Of a stretch of 64,000 nt of DNA, positions 52,811-63,080 are shown piece after piece (positions within the stretch are counted from its first letter, which is position 1; every line of letters starts with the position of its first letter). Below the pieces are notes generated by a model, which saw only the letters and a program-made list of their open reading frames with translations, was not told the origin of the DNA and ran no database searches. Both the position numbers and the translations under genes were made by a program. The DNA is from Maratus speciosus (lineage: Eukaryota > Arthropoda > Arachnida > Araneae > Salticidae): the NCBI GenBank assembly GCA_963932465.1, contig OZ010799.1:158530761-158594760 (forward strand), read 5' to 3'.

Positions 52811-53754
52811 TTAAATATATTCCGCAATTCAAAGCATTTATGAACCGATGGCAGCATAGCATTCCTCTGCTTATAGAAAAAGCTATCAATTGTAGGAAAA
52901 ATAGAAACTGTTTTATATTTCAAATTTTTAATCTGAATCGTGAGATGCGAATCCGATTACTTATTACTTTTAAGCGAATTTATTCTATACACAATCAAAA
53001 GATTCCTTTATCATTATCAGCGATTTGTCTTCTTTTTTATAGATTATTTCGATCACTTCTATTTAGAGTGTTTCACATTATTAATCTTCTTTTATGAAAG
53101 GAAAAGGTATCGAGAAAAGGACAAACAAACTTTGAACAGAAACATTGATTACAGATAAACGTATATGTTATAAACTCATATTTATAAAATGTTTAGTTTT
53201 ATTTTATACACACGAAATAACAAAAGCGAGTTCCGATAATATTTAAATTTTACTTAGTTTAAGGGGAAATATATGGCTACTATTAAAAGCTACTATTATT
53301 TTTATACAATTTTACTAATACCTAAATCTAAGTATCAATGCAGGGGATTGAAAAAATACCCATTCAAAGTTTTTCATTAAAACATAATGGTAACACATCG
53401 GACGACAGAAACATTTATTAAAAAACTCTTAAATATATTCCGTTATTCAAAGTATTTCAGTATCGAATTTCTGATTACAGAGAAAAAACAAGTAAACACT
53501 TAATTTAAAAAATAAAAAAAACCGACTGCGTAAAATGGAACTAATTATTTAGTTCTCATCAGTGTTAAACTATTTTTTATATTACTTACCTATTTTTTTT
53601 ATTTACTTATATTGATGACTTTTAAGTTTTGTTTAATTGTTAGTTCCTATCTATAAACACTGTTTTGATGAGGCATATAGATGTCTATGATGGTTAGAGT
53701 TGCTGTAAAGCTAGAGATTCTACTTACAGAACTTCCAGGTTGTGCAATATTTAA

Positions 53755-53955
53755 CACCTTGAGGGGCAAGCAATTACGTTTCTGAAATGCTGAATTCCCA
53801 CCGGAATCTTTGAAAAGTTCTATTTCAAAATAAGTAAAAATTTTACGGCCTTTTTCCCACCAAAGTTAGAAAAGTAAAATTTAATAAAATTTTTCTGGTG
53901 TAAAACTTCATTAATCGTAGGTGGTTTATAATATATACCGGTACCCCTCAAGAGG
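53755..53955. mobile_element. TTAA MITE, family B, in duplicate 1
   Basis: CACCTTGAGGGGCAAGC..GGTACCCCTCAAGAGG between TTAA (53751-53754) and CTAA (53956-53959). Inner TTCCCACCGG and TTTCTGGTGTAAAAC. Confidence 0.8.
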
Positions 53956-54281
53956 CTAAACGGAGCCTCTGACTGTAAAATAGTCAAAGGAACATGGTCC
54001 TCATTTTGAAAGACTTATCCAATGATATGCCATTGAATATGCTGCCTAATTTTTTTTTCGTGTCTACCGCCATTTTGTATTGTACGTCTGCCATTTTGAA
54101 TTCATAAAAACAAAACCTAGCCTATAACCATCGGACGGTTAAGATGTTAATGGAAACCTCATTCATTAAAATCCATCCAGCCGTTGTGATGTTTCGAGGG
54201 TATAAAGAAATCCATATACCGAGATTCGCGTGAAAGACATAACCCTTCTTTATTGCTGCTTCCAGGTTGTGCAATATTTAA

Positions 54282-54484
54282 CACCTTGAGGGGCAAGCAA
54301 TTACGTTTGGGAAATGCTGAATTCCCACCGGAATCTTTGAAAAGTTCTATTTCAAAATAAGTAAAAGCAATTTTACGGCTTTTTTCCACCAAAGTTAGAA
54401 AAGTAAAATTTAATAAAATTTTTCTGGTGTAAAACTTCATTAATCGTAGGTGGTATATAATATATACCGGTGCCCCTCAAGAGG
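54282..54484. mobile_element. TTAA MITE, family B, in duplicate 2
   Basis: Same insertion as 53755-53955, copied by the 527-bp duplication. TTAA on both sides (54278-54281, 54485-54488) is intact here, so the CTAA in duplicate 1 is a later mutation. Confidence 0.8.
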
Positions 54485-54979
54485 TTAAACGGAGCCTCTG
54501 ACTGTAAAATAGTCAAAGGAACATCGTCCTCATTTTGAAAGACTTATCCAATGATATGCCATTGAATATGGTGCCTATTTTTTTTTTCGTGTCTACCGCC
54601 ATTTTGAATTCATAAAAACAAAACCTAGCCTATAACCATCGGACGGTTAAGATGTTAATGGAAACATCATTCATTAAAATCCATCCAGCCGTTGGGATGT
54701 TTCGAGGGTATAAAGAAATCCACATACCGAGATTCGCGTGAAAGACATAATCCTTCTTGGCAGTCGGGTAATAAATTGTAAGAGAAATTAAAAACTGTTT
54801 TATTTTAAAAATTGCTGATCCGAATTGTGAGAGGTAAATGCCATTATTACTTTTAAGTGCATTTATTCTATACAAAATCAAATGATTGCTTTACCATTAT
54901 CGGAGATTTTTCTTTTTCTTTACACTTTCCAAGATAGTTGAAAAGTGCTTATGAATTCGGTTTGTCTGTCTACCCGAAG

Positions 54980-55821
54980 GGCGGATCCAGCTCACCATTT
55001 AGAGGGGGGTCATGGATTTCCTTTTTTTGGGTCGGAGGGGATCACATCTCGTTATGAGGATTTTTTATATTGAAAGCTATACACAAATCCAAACTAGCTA
55101 CTTTTCTGATACTTTCGCGAAGTCATTTTCATTCGTAAATACTAAAAAATTGCATTAATATTCGTAAAAATATAAAATTTATGGATTTTTTTCAGGTACT
55201 AAGAAATTAAAGAGTTTCCCATTTTTTGATAAAGGCAAAGATTCATTCAAAAACTGTTGTCAAAGTTAGCATTTTCAGCCAAGTTTTACGAGTTAACAGC
55301 CAAAAGTCTTAACAATTGTCGACGTTTAAATATGGCAAAAATATGTATTCAATTTTAGAGATAACAAAACCGTACACATTGACAGCTATGGGATTCTATT
55401 AGTATCATGAAAATTGCAGGTGTGGCCTCTTTTTTCTGCTCAAAGTAGTAAATAGTTTTTTTCAATCGAAGTTATAGCTTTGGAATGGATTATTTTCTTC
55501 TGATGGACTGATGACTTCCATTATTAATAAACAGCCATTTTAAATGAAGTGTTAGGCGAAGATGAAAGAGCAGAGGTAAAAACTTAGAACTCTGATTTTC
55601 TGGTCAGAATGGGAAAAATGGTCATTTAAAAAAAAAAATATATATATATATATATGGCTGGTTTCTCGGTTAAAGCGGAAACTCAGTTAAGCGGGACTCG
55701 GATATTCGGGACTCAGCTGTATATTTCATTTTAAAAATGATTTTTAGAATAACTTTGTTGATGATCAGAGGGGGGGGGGGGGGGGGGTCATGACTCTTGT
55801 GACCTCCCCCTTGGATCCGCC
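54980..55821. mobile_element. TIR element with GGCGGATCCA ends (842 bp)
   Basis: GGCGGATCCAGCTCACC..CCCCCTTGGATCCGCC. A poly-G run lies near the right end (55770-55787). The interior contains an (AT)n tract at 55638-55653 and TTCTCGGTTAAAGCGG / CTCAGTTAAGCGGG words. No transposase frame. The superfamily is not decided by a TSD. Confidence 0.55.
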
Positions 55822-56445
55822 ATTGGTCTGTCCGTGCTCTAACTGTCGTAAATATGCTCGGATTGCGATGTAATTAATATTTATTGGGGGTTTACTATGA
55901 CATGTTCGGTATTCAAAATTAAGTGTGTACCATTCACGATTCATTTACAGGGATACTCAAATAATTCTGCAACATTACGGTTTATGGGGAAAAGTCGTCG
56001 TCGGTGTATTTTAATGATGTTACTCTATTTTAAAAATATTGACATTTATATGTATATCACTAAGGTGCACTATAAGGCACTTACAGTCTGGTATGCATAT
56101 AATTTATCGTTCATTTATAAAGACACACAAAAGAATTTGGCTACAGTACTACCAATGAATAATAATTGCTGGAAGTTTGTTTTTGGTTGTGGTACGTGTT
56201 TCAAATTTTTTTCATATTTCTTGGTGTGTATAAAAACAATAGAGCATATACAGGGCTGCAAAAAGTATCTTGAGTACATTTCCGTTTAATGACGGGAATT
56301 GCCGAATAAGAATTTTCAACAGTTCTATAAGTTTAATTGCATTAACTTTTTTTCATATCAGATTGTATACCTACAAACCAATAGATCATATTTAGAGCTG
56401 CTCAAAACAATTCGGATGTGTATTTGACTATTGATGATATTTGAA
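55822..56445. other. Unassigned DNA containing the longest frame of the window
   Basis: Holds a 130-codon frame at 55897-56289 with no recognisable motif (see rejected list). Two related segments, ACAATAGAGCATATACAGGG (56236) and CCAATAGATCATATTTAGAG (56378), suggest a ~140-bp diverged duplication. Confidence 0.35.
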
Positions 56446-57639
56446 CAAAGGGCATAGCCGGATAAGCATTGGAAACATGCCTTTTAATCAAATTTCCTGA
56501 TTTTTTTCCTAGACGTAGCTACTAATCTGACAATATATTTCCCCTATTATCACCCTATAAATATTGATATTTAATGAGATAAAAATGTTTTTTTGATTTT
56601 TCAAAAAGCGGATTTTCTCAAAAACTGCTGCACGGAATTTCATGCTATCAATTGAGGATATATAGATACCAAAGATGCATAACTGGTAATTTTTGTATAA
56701 TTTTCTGTTTATAAAAACTGTGTGAAATAGCGAAATAAAAATTTAAAAATATAAAAATCATATTTTATGGTTATCCTAAAATTACCATTTTCTTGTAAAA
56801 AATTCCCCATGTGTGCCCGTATATTCTATATAAATGCCGAAAGTTTGCGTTGGGTACTACATATAAATATTTTTAAAAATGTATATCAAAATTATTGAAA
56901 TTCATTTTAAGGCGTTATTTTGGGTGGAGCTACTCAACATCCACACCCAAAGAATTTTTGGAATAAATAGTTACAGAATTGCTGTATTTTAAATTTTAAT
57001 GAACACATGAGCAACATTCTCAACACTGTCGATATCAAAATGAACATGATGTTGAAAAACATGGCTTATATGCTAATAGAATCTAAAATACACCAGTTGG
57101 CATATTGTCTGCTGACTTTGTTCCAAAAATTCTCCGGATGTTGAAGTGAAGTAGCTGCGCCCCAAATAACGCCTTAAAATGAATTTCTATAATTTTGATA
57201 TACATTTTTGTAAATATTTATATGTAGTACCCAACGCAAACTTTCGGCATTTATATAGAATATACGGGCACACATGGGGAATTTTTTACAAGAAAATGGT
57301 AATTTTCGGATAACCATAAGATATGAATTTTATATTTTTAAATTTTTATTTTGCTATTTCACGCAGTTTTTATAAACAGAAAATTATACAAAAATTACCA
57401 GTTATGCATCTTTGGTATCTATATATACTCAATTGATAGCATGAAATTCCGTGCAGCAGTTTTTGAGATAATCCGTTTTTTGAAAAATCGAAAAACCATT
57501 TTTATCTCATTAAATATCAATATTTACAGGGTGATAATAGGGGAAATATATTGTCAGATATGTAGCTACGTCTAGGAAAAAAAATCAGGAAATTTGATTA
57601 AAAGGCATGTTTCTAATGCTTATCCGGCTATGCCCTTTG
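56446..57639. mobile_element. H fold-back element, complete (1194 bp, ~520-bp arms)
   Basis: CAAAGGGCATAGCCGGATAA..TTATCCGGCTATGCCCTTTG. The arms run to about 56970 and from about 57118, leaving ~150 bp in the middle, so almost the whole element can fold on itself. Shared with 43034: TCAAAAACTGCTGCACGGAA, AAAGATGCATAACTGG, GCGTTGGGTACTACAT. No frame crosses an arm convincingly. No clear TSD. Confidence 0.75.
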
Positions 57640-58327
57640 GCTTTCAAATGCGCTATGCATTTTCTAAATTGTTTATTTAAACATAATCTTTCACCTTAAT
57701 AGATTGTAAAGTTTTGTTAAAATACTCTGAAGCTGTTGGAATGGTTTCATAATCAATGCTGGATGCATGATTTTTCGTTCTTGTTGTAAATTATCCCGAT
57801 CACTGATTTTCAGAGCGTTTCACATTATTAATCTGCTCTTATGCGATGAAAAAATATCGAGATAGAAGGAGCAACTTTTAACAGAAACAATGGTTAATGA
57901 TAAAAGTGTATGTTATAAATTCATATTTATAAAATGTTCAGTTTTATTTTCAACACACTGATTTACAAAAATAAGTATTGGTATTATTTTAATTTTATTT
58001 TGTTCAATGAATAGGGGGGATTGATTGAAAACATGCACTTAAAAAGTTTTTCATTAAAAAGTGTCGGACGACAGGAACTTTAATTAAGAAGATCTTAAAA
58101 ATATTCCTCCTATAGAATCATTCACGAATCGATCGTAGCATAGCATTCTTCTGATTAAAGAAAAAAAATCAATTGTAAGAAAAATAAAAACTGTCTTATT
58201 TTATAAATTACTGATCTGAATCGTGAGATGTAAATTCTATTATTACATTTAAGCAAATTTATTCTATAGAAAATCAAAAGATCGCTTTATCATTATCGGT
58301 GATTTGTCTTCTTTTTAATTTCTTCTA

Positions 58328-59402
58328 TCTTTACAAGAAGAAAGTATTGGATTCATGAAAATTTTTGACTTCCGGTTTTTGACGGATTTACACGCTTTAG
58401 GGGTCAGAGATTCCGAAAAACATGTTTTTACAAAATGTCTGTCTGTGAGTTTCTGAGTCTGTCTGTCCGTCTGTCTGTCTGTAGGTGACACAAATTTTGT
58501 GGGCGCTCTATCTCAAGAACTAATGCACGGAATTTAATAAAAATTTATATTCAGGTAGTCCCTGATATAGATTGGTGCTGATAAGTTTTTGGTGTAAATC
58601 GCCCAGCAAGTGGCGCTGTTATGCTGCATTTTGCAGGATTTCCGCAATAGCTCTAAATCAAGAACTACTGGACGGAATTTTATAAAATTTCAGATTCTGT
58701 TACTCCTTGATATGAGTTAGCTCTGACTACGTTTTGGTGTATGTCGCACAACAAGTGGCGCTGCTATGTTGCATTTTGCAGGATTTACACTATTTTCGCA
58801 GTAGCTCTATCTCAAGAACTAATATACACATTTTCATCAAACTTCGGATTTAGTTAGTCCTTGATATGAAATTATGCTGACTACGTGTTGGTGTAAACCG
58901 CCCAATAGGTGGGGCTGCTGTGCTGCATTTAGAACGATTTCCTCAATAGCTCTATCTCAAGAACTAATGCACTAATTTTCATCAAACTTCAGATTCAAGT
59001 ATACCTTGATTAATATTGCTGCTGATTATGTGTTGGTGCAAATCGCTCAACAGGTGGCGCTGCTATGCTGCATTTGTCATGATTTGCGCAATAGCTCTAT
59101 CTCAAGAACTAATGCACGAATTTCCCCCAAATTTCATATTCAGTTAGATGTTGGCATAAGTTGATGATGATTAGGTTCTGGTGTAAATCACCCTATAAGT
59201 GGCGCTGCTATGCTGTATTTTGCTGGAATTACACGATTTCAGCGATAGTCATATCTCAAAAACTAATGCACGGAATTTCATCTTTTTAGAATCCTTATGG
59301 TGAGCATAGATTGCCATTTAATTTTAGCAAAGTTATAACGAATTTTGAAGTATTGACATGTATGAGATAGAAGAAAGTTTTGAGATTGGTACATCGGACT
59401 AG
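58328..59402 (+). mobile_element. I element copy 3, apparently full length, inserted in R
   Basis: Runs from about 58328 (ATCTTTACAAGAAGAAAGTA) through a CTGTCTGTCTGT tract at 58436-58480 and six ~147-bp units (CTCTATCTCAAGAACTAATG, GTGGCGCTGCTATGCTGCAT). It ends ATTGGTACATCGGACTAG at 59402 before T. R sequence lies immediately on both sides, which gives the element length (~1.07 kb). Confidence 0.75.
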
Positions 59403-59764
59403 TTTATAAATTATATTCACTTATATTTAGAGCGTTTCACATTATTATTCTTCTTTCATGAGAGGGAAAGGTATTGTGATAAGGACAAATAAACTTTTAA
59501 CAGAAACATTGGTTACAGATAGACGTATTATATATGTTTCGAACTCATATTTATACAATGTTCAGTTATATTTTCTACACACTGATTAGCAAAAAGAAGT
59601 TTTGATATTATTTTAGTTTAATTTCATTCAGTGGGAAGGGGGGGGGGGATTGAAGACATAAAAGTGTAATGTTTTTCATTTAAAAAGTGTCGGATGACAG
59701 AAACATTCATTAAAAAGCTCTTAAACGTATTCCTCTTATAAAAGCAATTAAGAATCGATCGAAG

Positions 59765-59953
59765 AAGTGTTGCCATATTGGGGACTTTTTTGTCCCCAGA
59801 TTGTTGATTGTTACCGCTTTTTTGAAATAGAAATATTCGCCTCATTTAAAAATAGATTATAAATTCTGAAAAGTAAGGTGAATTATACTATTTTTAAAAA
59901 GTGGTGGCAGTCAAATAATATGAATTAAAAAATTCCCCAATCTGGCAACACTG
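59765..59953. mobile_element. hAT-like MITE, CAGTGTTGCCAG family, copy 2, inserted in R
   Basis: AAGTGTTGCCATATTGGGG..CCCCAATCTGGCAACACTG, 189 bp, perfect 8-bp TSD GATCGAAG (59757-59764, 59954-59961). The R copy at 58131-58150 shows the unfilled site as CGATCGTAGCATAGC. Confidence 0.85.
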
Positions 59954-60091
59954 GATCGAAGCATAGCATTCTTCTGATTACAGGAAAAAATGAATTATTA
60001 GAAGAATAAAAACTATTATTTTTTACAATTTGCTGATCTGAATCGTGAAATACAAATGCTGTAACTACTTTTAGATTAATTTATTGTATCA

Positions 60092-60253
60092 GAGATGACA
60101 GAGGTCCGACCCAATCACTGCTAGCTACCACTAAATCTTAATAGTAATTCTCGCCTTATTTAATGAGAGAATTTCTAAGATTTAATAAAACAAATAATAC
60201 TATTAAAATTTAGTGGTGAAAATCAATTATTTGGGTCGGAGAGCTCTCATCCT
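60092..60253. mobile_element. TIR element with GATGACAGAGGTCCGACCC ends, inserted in R
   Basis: GATGACAGAGGTCCGACCCA / TGGGTCGGAGAGCTCTCATC, ~160 bp. Inner TACCACTAAATCTTA and AAAATTTAGTGGTG. R continues on both sides (TTTATTGTATC / TTTACAAAATCA). Confidence 0.6.
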
Positions 60254-60609
60254 TGTTGTTTACAAAATCACGAATCCGATTTATCAGTAAGTGCGATTTG
60301 TCTTCACGTTTATAAAATATTTCGATCATTATATTTAAAGCATTTCGCCCATTAATGTCCTTTTATGAGAGAAAAAGGTATTGAAATAAGGACAAACAAA
60401 CGTTTAACAGAAATATTATTTACAGGTGAACGTATATGTTATAAGCTCAAATTTATAAAATGTTCAGTTATATTTTCTACACACTGATTATCACAAAGAA
60501 GTTTTAATTTTATTTACTTTAATGCAAGGGAATGAAAACATGCACTTGCAAAGTTTTCATTAAAAAAGTAATATTAAAGTTTCGGACGGCAGGTATATTA
60601 ACATATTGA

Positions 60610-60909
60610 ACTCTAGCGCTGTTAGCGGATGTATGTCACTAGTCACCAATGTTGCCGCATGTGGCAGATTTTTTTCTTTTAGAAATTTTAAATTCACACC
60701 ACAAAAATTTAATTGGAAACTTTATTTTATTTTATTTATGGAAAAACATTCGTCTCGTAAAGCAAAAATACGACTTAAAACTTCTTGTTGGTAATTCAGA
60801 ATTTCTAATTAAAAAATAGCCAGATATCATGACGTACATTAATTACGTCACTGTCAGAAAAGACCAAAATAACATAACGTACGTTACGTACGTCATAGGG
60901 CGCAAGAGT
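60610..60909. mobile_element. TTAA-type MITE with ACTCTTGCGCCC ends
   Basis: ACTCTAGCGCTGTTAGC..CATAGGGCGCAAGAGT, 300 bp, TTGA on the left (60606-60609) and TTAA on the right (60910-60913). The region near the right end carries ACGTACGTTACGTACGT, a CG-rich mini-palindrome. The short frame at its left is incidental. Confidence 0.6.
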
Positions 60910-60928
60910 TTAATTAAAAATCTCTTAA

Positions 60929-61137
60929 CGCCTTAATTTTCGCTCCCGTGATATTCACGGGCTGTGTCTTTTATTTAGATTGTTTGATTCCCACCAGTTT
61001 TATAAAATAGTTTAATTGGCTTTATTATGGTATCATTTTACCTGTCATTAAACAAGGTGAATATTTCTTTTTCAAAAAAGTGGTGCCAATAAGCAATCTG
61101 AATTTTTAAACCGTAATTTAATGCGACCGTTAAGGGG
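60929..61137. mobile_element. TTAA MITE, family A
   Basis: GCCTTAATTTTCGCTCCCGT..GCGACCGTTAAGGGG, 209 bp, TTAA at 60925-60928 and 61138-61141. Closely matches the pair at 50046-50464 (ATTCACGGGCTGTGTCTTTT, CCCACCAGTTTTATAAAATA). Confidence 0.85.
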
Positions 61138-61144
61138 TTAAGTA

Positions 61145-61664
61145 CAGTGTGTCTATAAAAGATTGTCCCAGTTTTGGTTCAAGGTTACAAATAAAGGGTA
61201 ACTAAAACAGTTTTAGATAAACACATGCGCGAGTACCGCTTTGTTATTGACCCGCTTGCAGTGCCACATACTCAAAATAGCAACTCATGAGCGTAAAGCG
61301 TTTTTGTTTGGCTGAAGATTTAAATGCGTATGCTACCGGATAGAACTTCCTTTGGGCATTATAAAAGATCGTGTCTACGTTCCACCGCTACCGAATGATT
61401 TGCCTGAGATGGGGCACAGGATTGGAGACTATTGCTTCCATGACTCCGGACATGTTAACCGAAGTGTGAGAAGAATTGGGCTTTAGATTGGATGTGCCGT
61501 ATAACTAAAAGTGTAAGAATTTAAGGTAAGAACGTAACCAAAACATTTATAACAAAAACTAGGTTAGTTTACCTGCAATTTGATGTATGATTTGTTGTAA
61601 ATAGTCTAAATTAAACTGTTATAATATACCATTGAAACTGGGACATTTGTTTATGGACATCCTG
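61145..61664. mobile_element. TA-flanked Tc1/mariner-type element, internally deleted (520 bp)
   Basis: CAGTGTGTCTATAAAAGATT..ACATTTGTTTATGGACATCC then TG. The inner pair TGTCCCAGTTT / AAACTGGGACA is inverted. TA on both sides (61143-61144, 61665-61666). Contains a fragment of the transposase gene on the plus strand. Confidence 0.75.
61334..61486 (+). pseudogene. Transposase fragment, C-terminal part of a Tc1/mariner-type DDE protein
   Basis: The frame reads LPLGIIKDRVYVPPLPNDLP then EMGHRIGDYC, ending at TAG 61484-61486. It matches the DFFLWG.(I/L)K..VY..P.P..L.EL..RI block that follows the second catalytic D in many arthropod Tc1/mariner-type transposases. Here the FLW is decayed to PL. 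The rest of the catalytic domain is absent, so it is a pseudogene. Confidence 0.65.
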
Positions 61665-61681
61665 TAGATTCCGCCTTGAAT

Positions 61682-62415
61682 CCAGATAGCATTTTTAATT
61701 TGCAGAAAATTAGCAGCAGTCTTGCTTTGTAAACCTGTAAAGTTGCAGCAAGCTCAGCATGACAAGACTGAAAATTCATAACAAGACTACAGCAAGATAA
61801 TGCAAACGTCAAAGTCCCCACACTTTGAACTTGCAGCTAACTTGTCGTGCAAGTTAAATTCATACTGTATCAAAATTATTGCAAATTAACGGCAAACAAG
61901 TAATTAAAAATGCTGCAAACTTACTGTAAGTGTAAAATAGTAGCAGTCTTTCCAACCACCACTGTCTGTTTACGACTGCTACACTATAAGTTTAACCCCT
62001 TCGAAAGGGTTCATAGACCTAATCACGTCATTTCATGCGAACACACCGTCAGATGACGCATGCATCGCTTTCATCACCATAAACATGTTGAGGTAATATT
62101 TGTCCTTTTTCAATACGTGCCTTTTTGGGTATTTGAAAAGTATAGCGTTTAGAAAAAGCGGTGCCATCCGAATAAAATTTCTGCAATTTCTGCCTATGTG
62201 CTGCTTGTCTATTCTCTCAACAGAGGGATATTTTGCTTTTGTCACTTTCGTGAATTAATAACAGTCTTGCCAACAGTTTCACAACAAACTACTCATGCAA
62301 GTGGGGAATGGTATACCTTGCGGGAAATTTGCTGCGAATTTCTCAATTCAAATTTGTCACGGCAAGATAATGTCAGAAAAAATCAAACTTGCTGATAATG
62401 TTCATGCTATCTGGG
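61682..62415 (+). mobile_element. J element, copy 2 (~734 bp)
   Basis: CCAGATAGCATTTTTAATTT..GTTCATGCTATCTGGG. Same orientation as 45012-45712 and collinear with it. ~30 bp longer, mainly through an insertion around 62045-62085. Lies directly right of the TA element at 61145, with only ~15 bp between. Confidence 0.7.
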
Positions 62416-62514
62416 AAAGTACTTAAGAATCGACCGAAGCGTAGCATTCTTCTGCTTTCAAGAAAATAAATCAATTGTAAGAAAATAAGACTATTTCGAT
62501 GCAAAATCTAATAG

Positions 62515-63080
62515 TCCAAGAGCTGTTAAACATTTTAGGGAAGGTATTTGAGGCACCCTGAAAATTTGTGCAACACTTCTTTTGTAATGGCTGAATACAA
62601 AATCGAATGTCTGGCTGAAGGATCGTGGCCCAAAAACTGTGCCAGACACGTGTCAAGTGCCATTTTTTGACTACCCCAAAAAAAAGGTATTTGAGGCACG
62701 CTGAGATTGAGACAGAATAATATTTATACTTAGAAAGAAATATTTTGAAAACGACAGACACATTAGTCGGCCCAAAAACTGTGCCAGACACGTGTCAAGT
62801 GCCATTTTTTGACTACCCAAAAAAGGTATTTGAGGCACGCTGAGATTGAGGCAGAATAATATTTATGCTTAGAAAAAAATATTTTGAAAATGACAGACAC
62901 TTCAGTCGGCACAAACACTGTGCCAGACACGTGTCAAGTGCCAAATGGCACTTGACACAGTTTTTGTGCCACGATCCTTCAGCCAGACATTCGATTTTGT
63001 ATTCAGGCATTACAAAAGAAGTGTTGCACAAATTTTCAGGGTGCCTCAAATACCTACTCAAAAATGTTCAACAGCTCTCC
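62515..63080. mobile_element. Fold-back element with an internal 139-bp tandem repeat
   Basis: Left arm CCAAGAGCTGTTAAACATTT..GAATGTCTGGCTGAAGGATC is the inverse of the right arm (62940-63080). Between the arms, a unit from GGTATTTGAGGCACGCTGAG to GACACGTGTCAAGTGCC is repeated at 62686 and 62825 (139-bp period). The start of each unit, GGTATTTGAGGCAC, also occurs inside both arms. The opposing short frames are mirror images caused by the arms. Confidence 0.8.

Larger units (their letters stand above)
53732..54758. repeat. Tandem duplication, 527-bp period, nearly identical copies
   Basis: CTTCCAGGTTGTGCAATATT starts at 53732 and again at 54259. Each copy contains a B MITE, GGAGCCTCTGACTGTAAAAT, CCATCGGACGGTTAAGATG and TGTTTCGAGGGTATAAAG. 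Copy 2 lacks ~22 bp (a second TCTGCCATTTTG unit) and has few substitutions. It sits inside an R unit (between 53505 and 54770). Confidence 0.85.

Noticed and set aside
52771..53097. 108-codon frame, plus strand
   Set aside because: It starts in the end of an E MITE and runs through an R unit. Other R copies do not keep the frame.
55897..56289. Longest open frame of the window, 130 codons, plus strand
   Set aside because: No domain, signal or motif is recognisable. Codon use follows local AT composition, there is no promoter or splice context, and it lies between two mobile elements. Length is within chance for a 64-kb window read in six frames.
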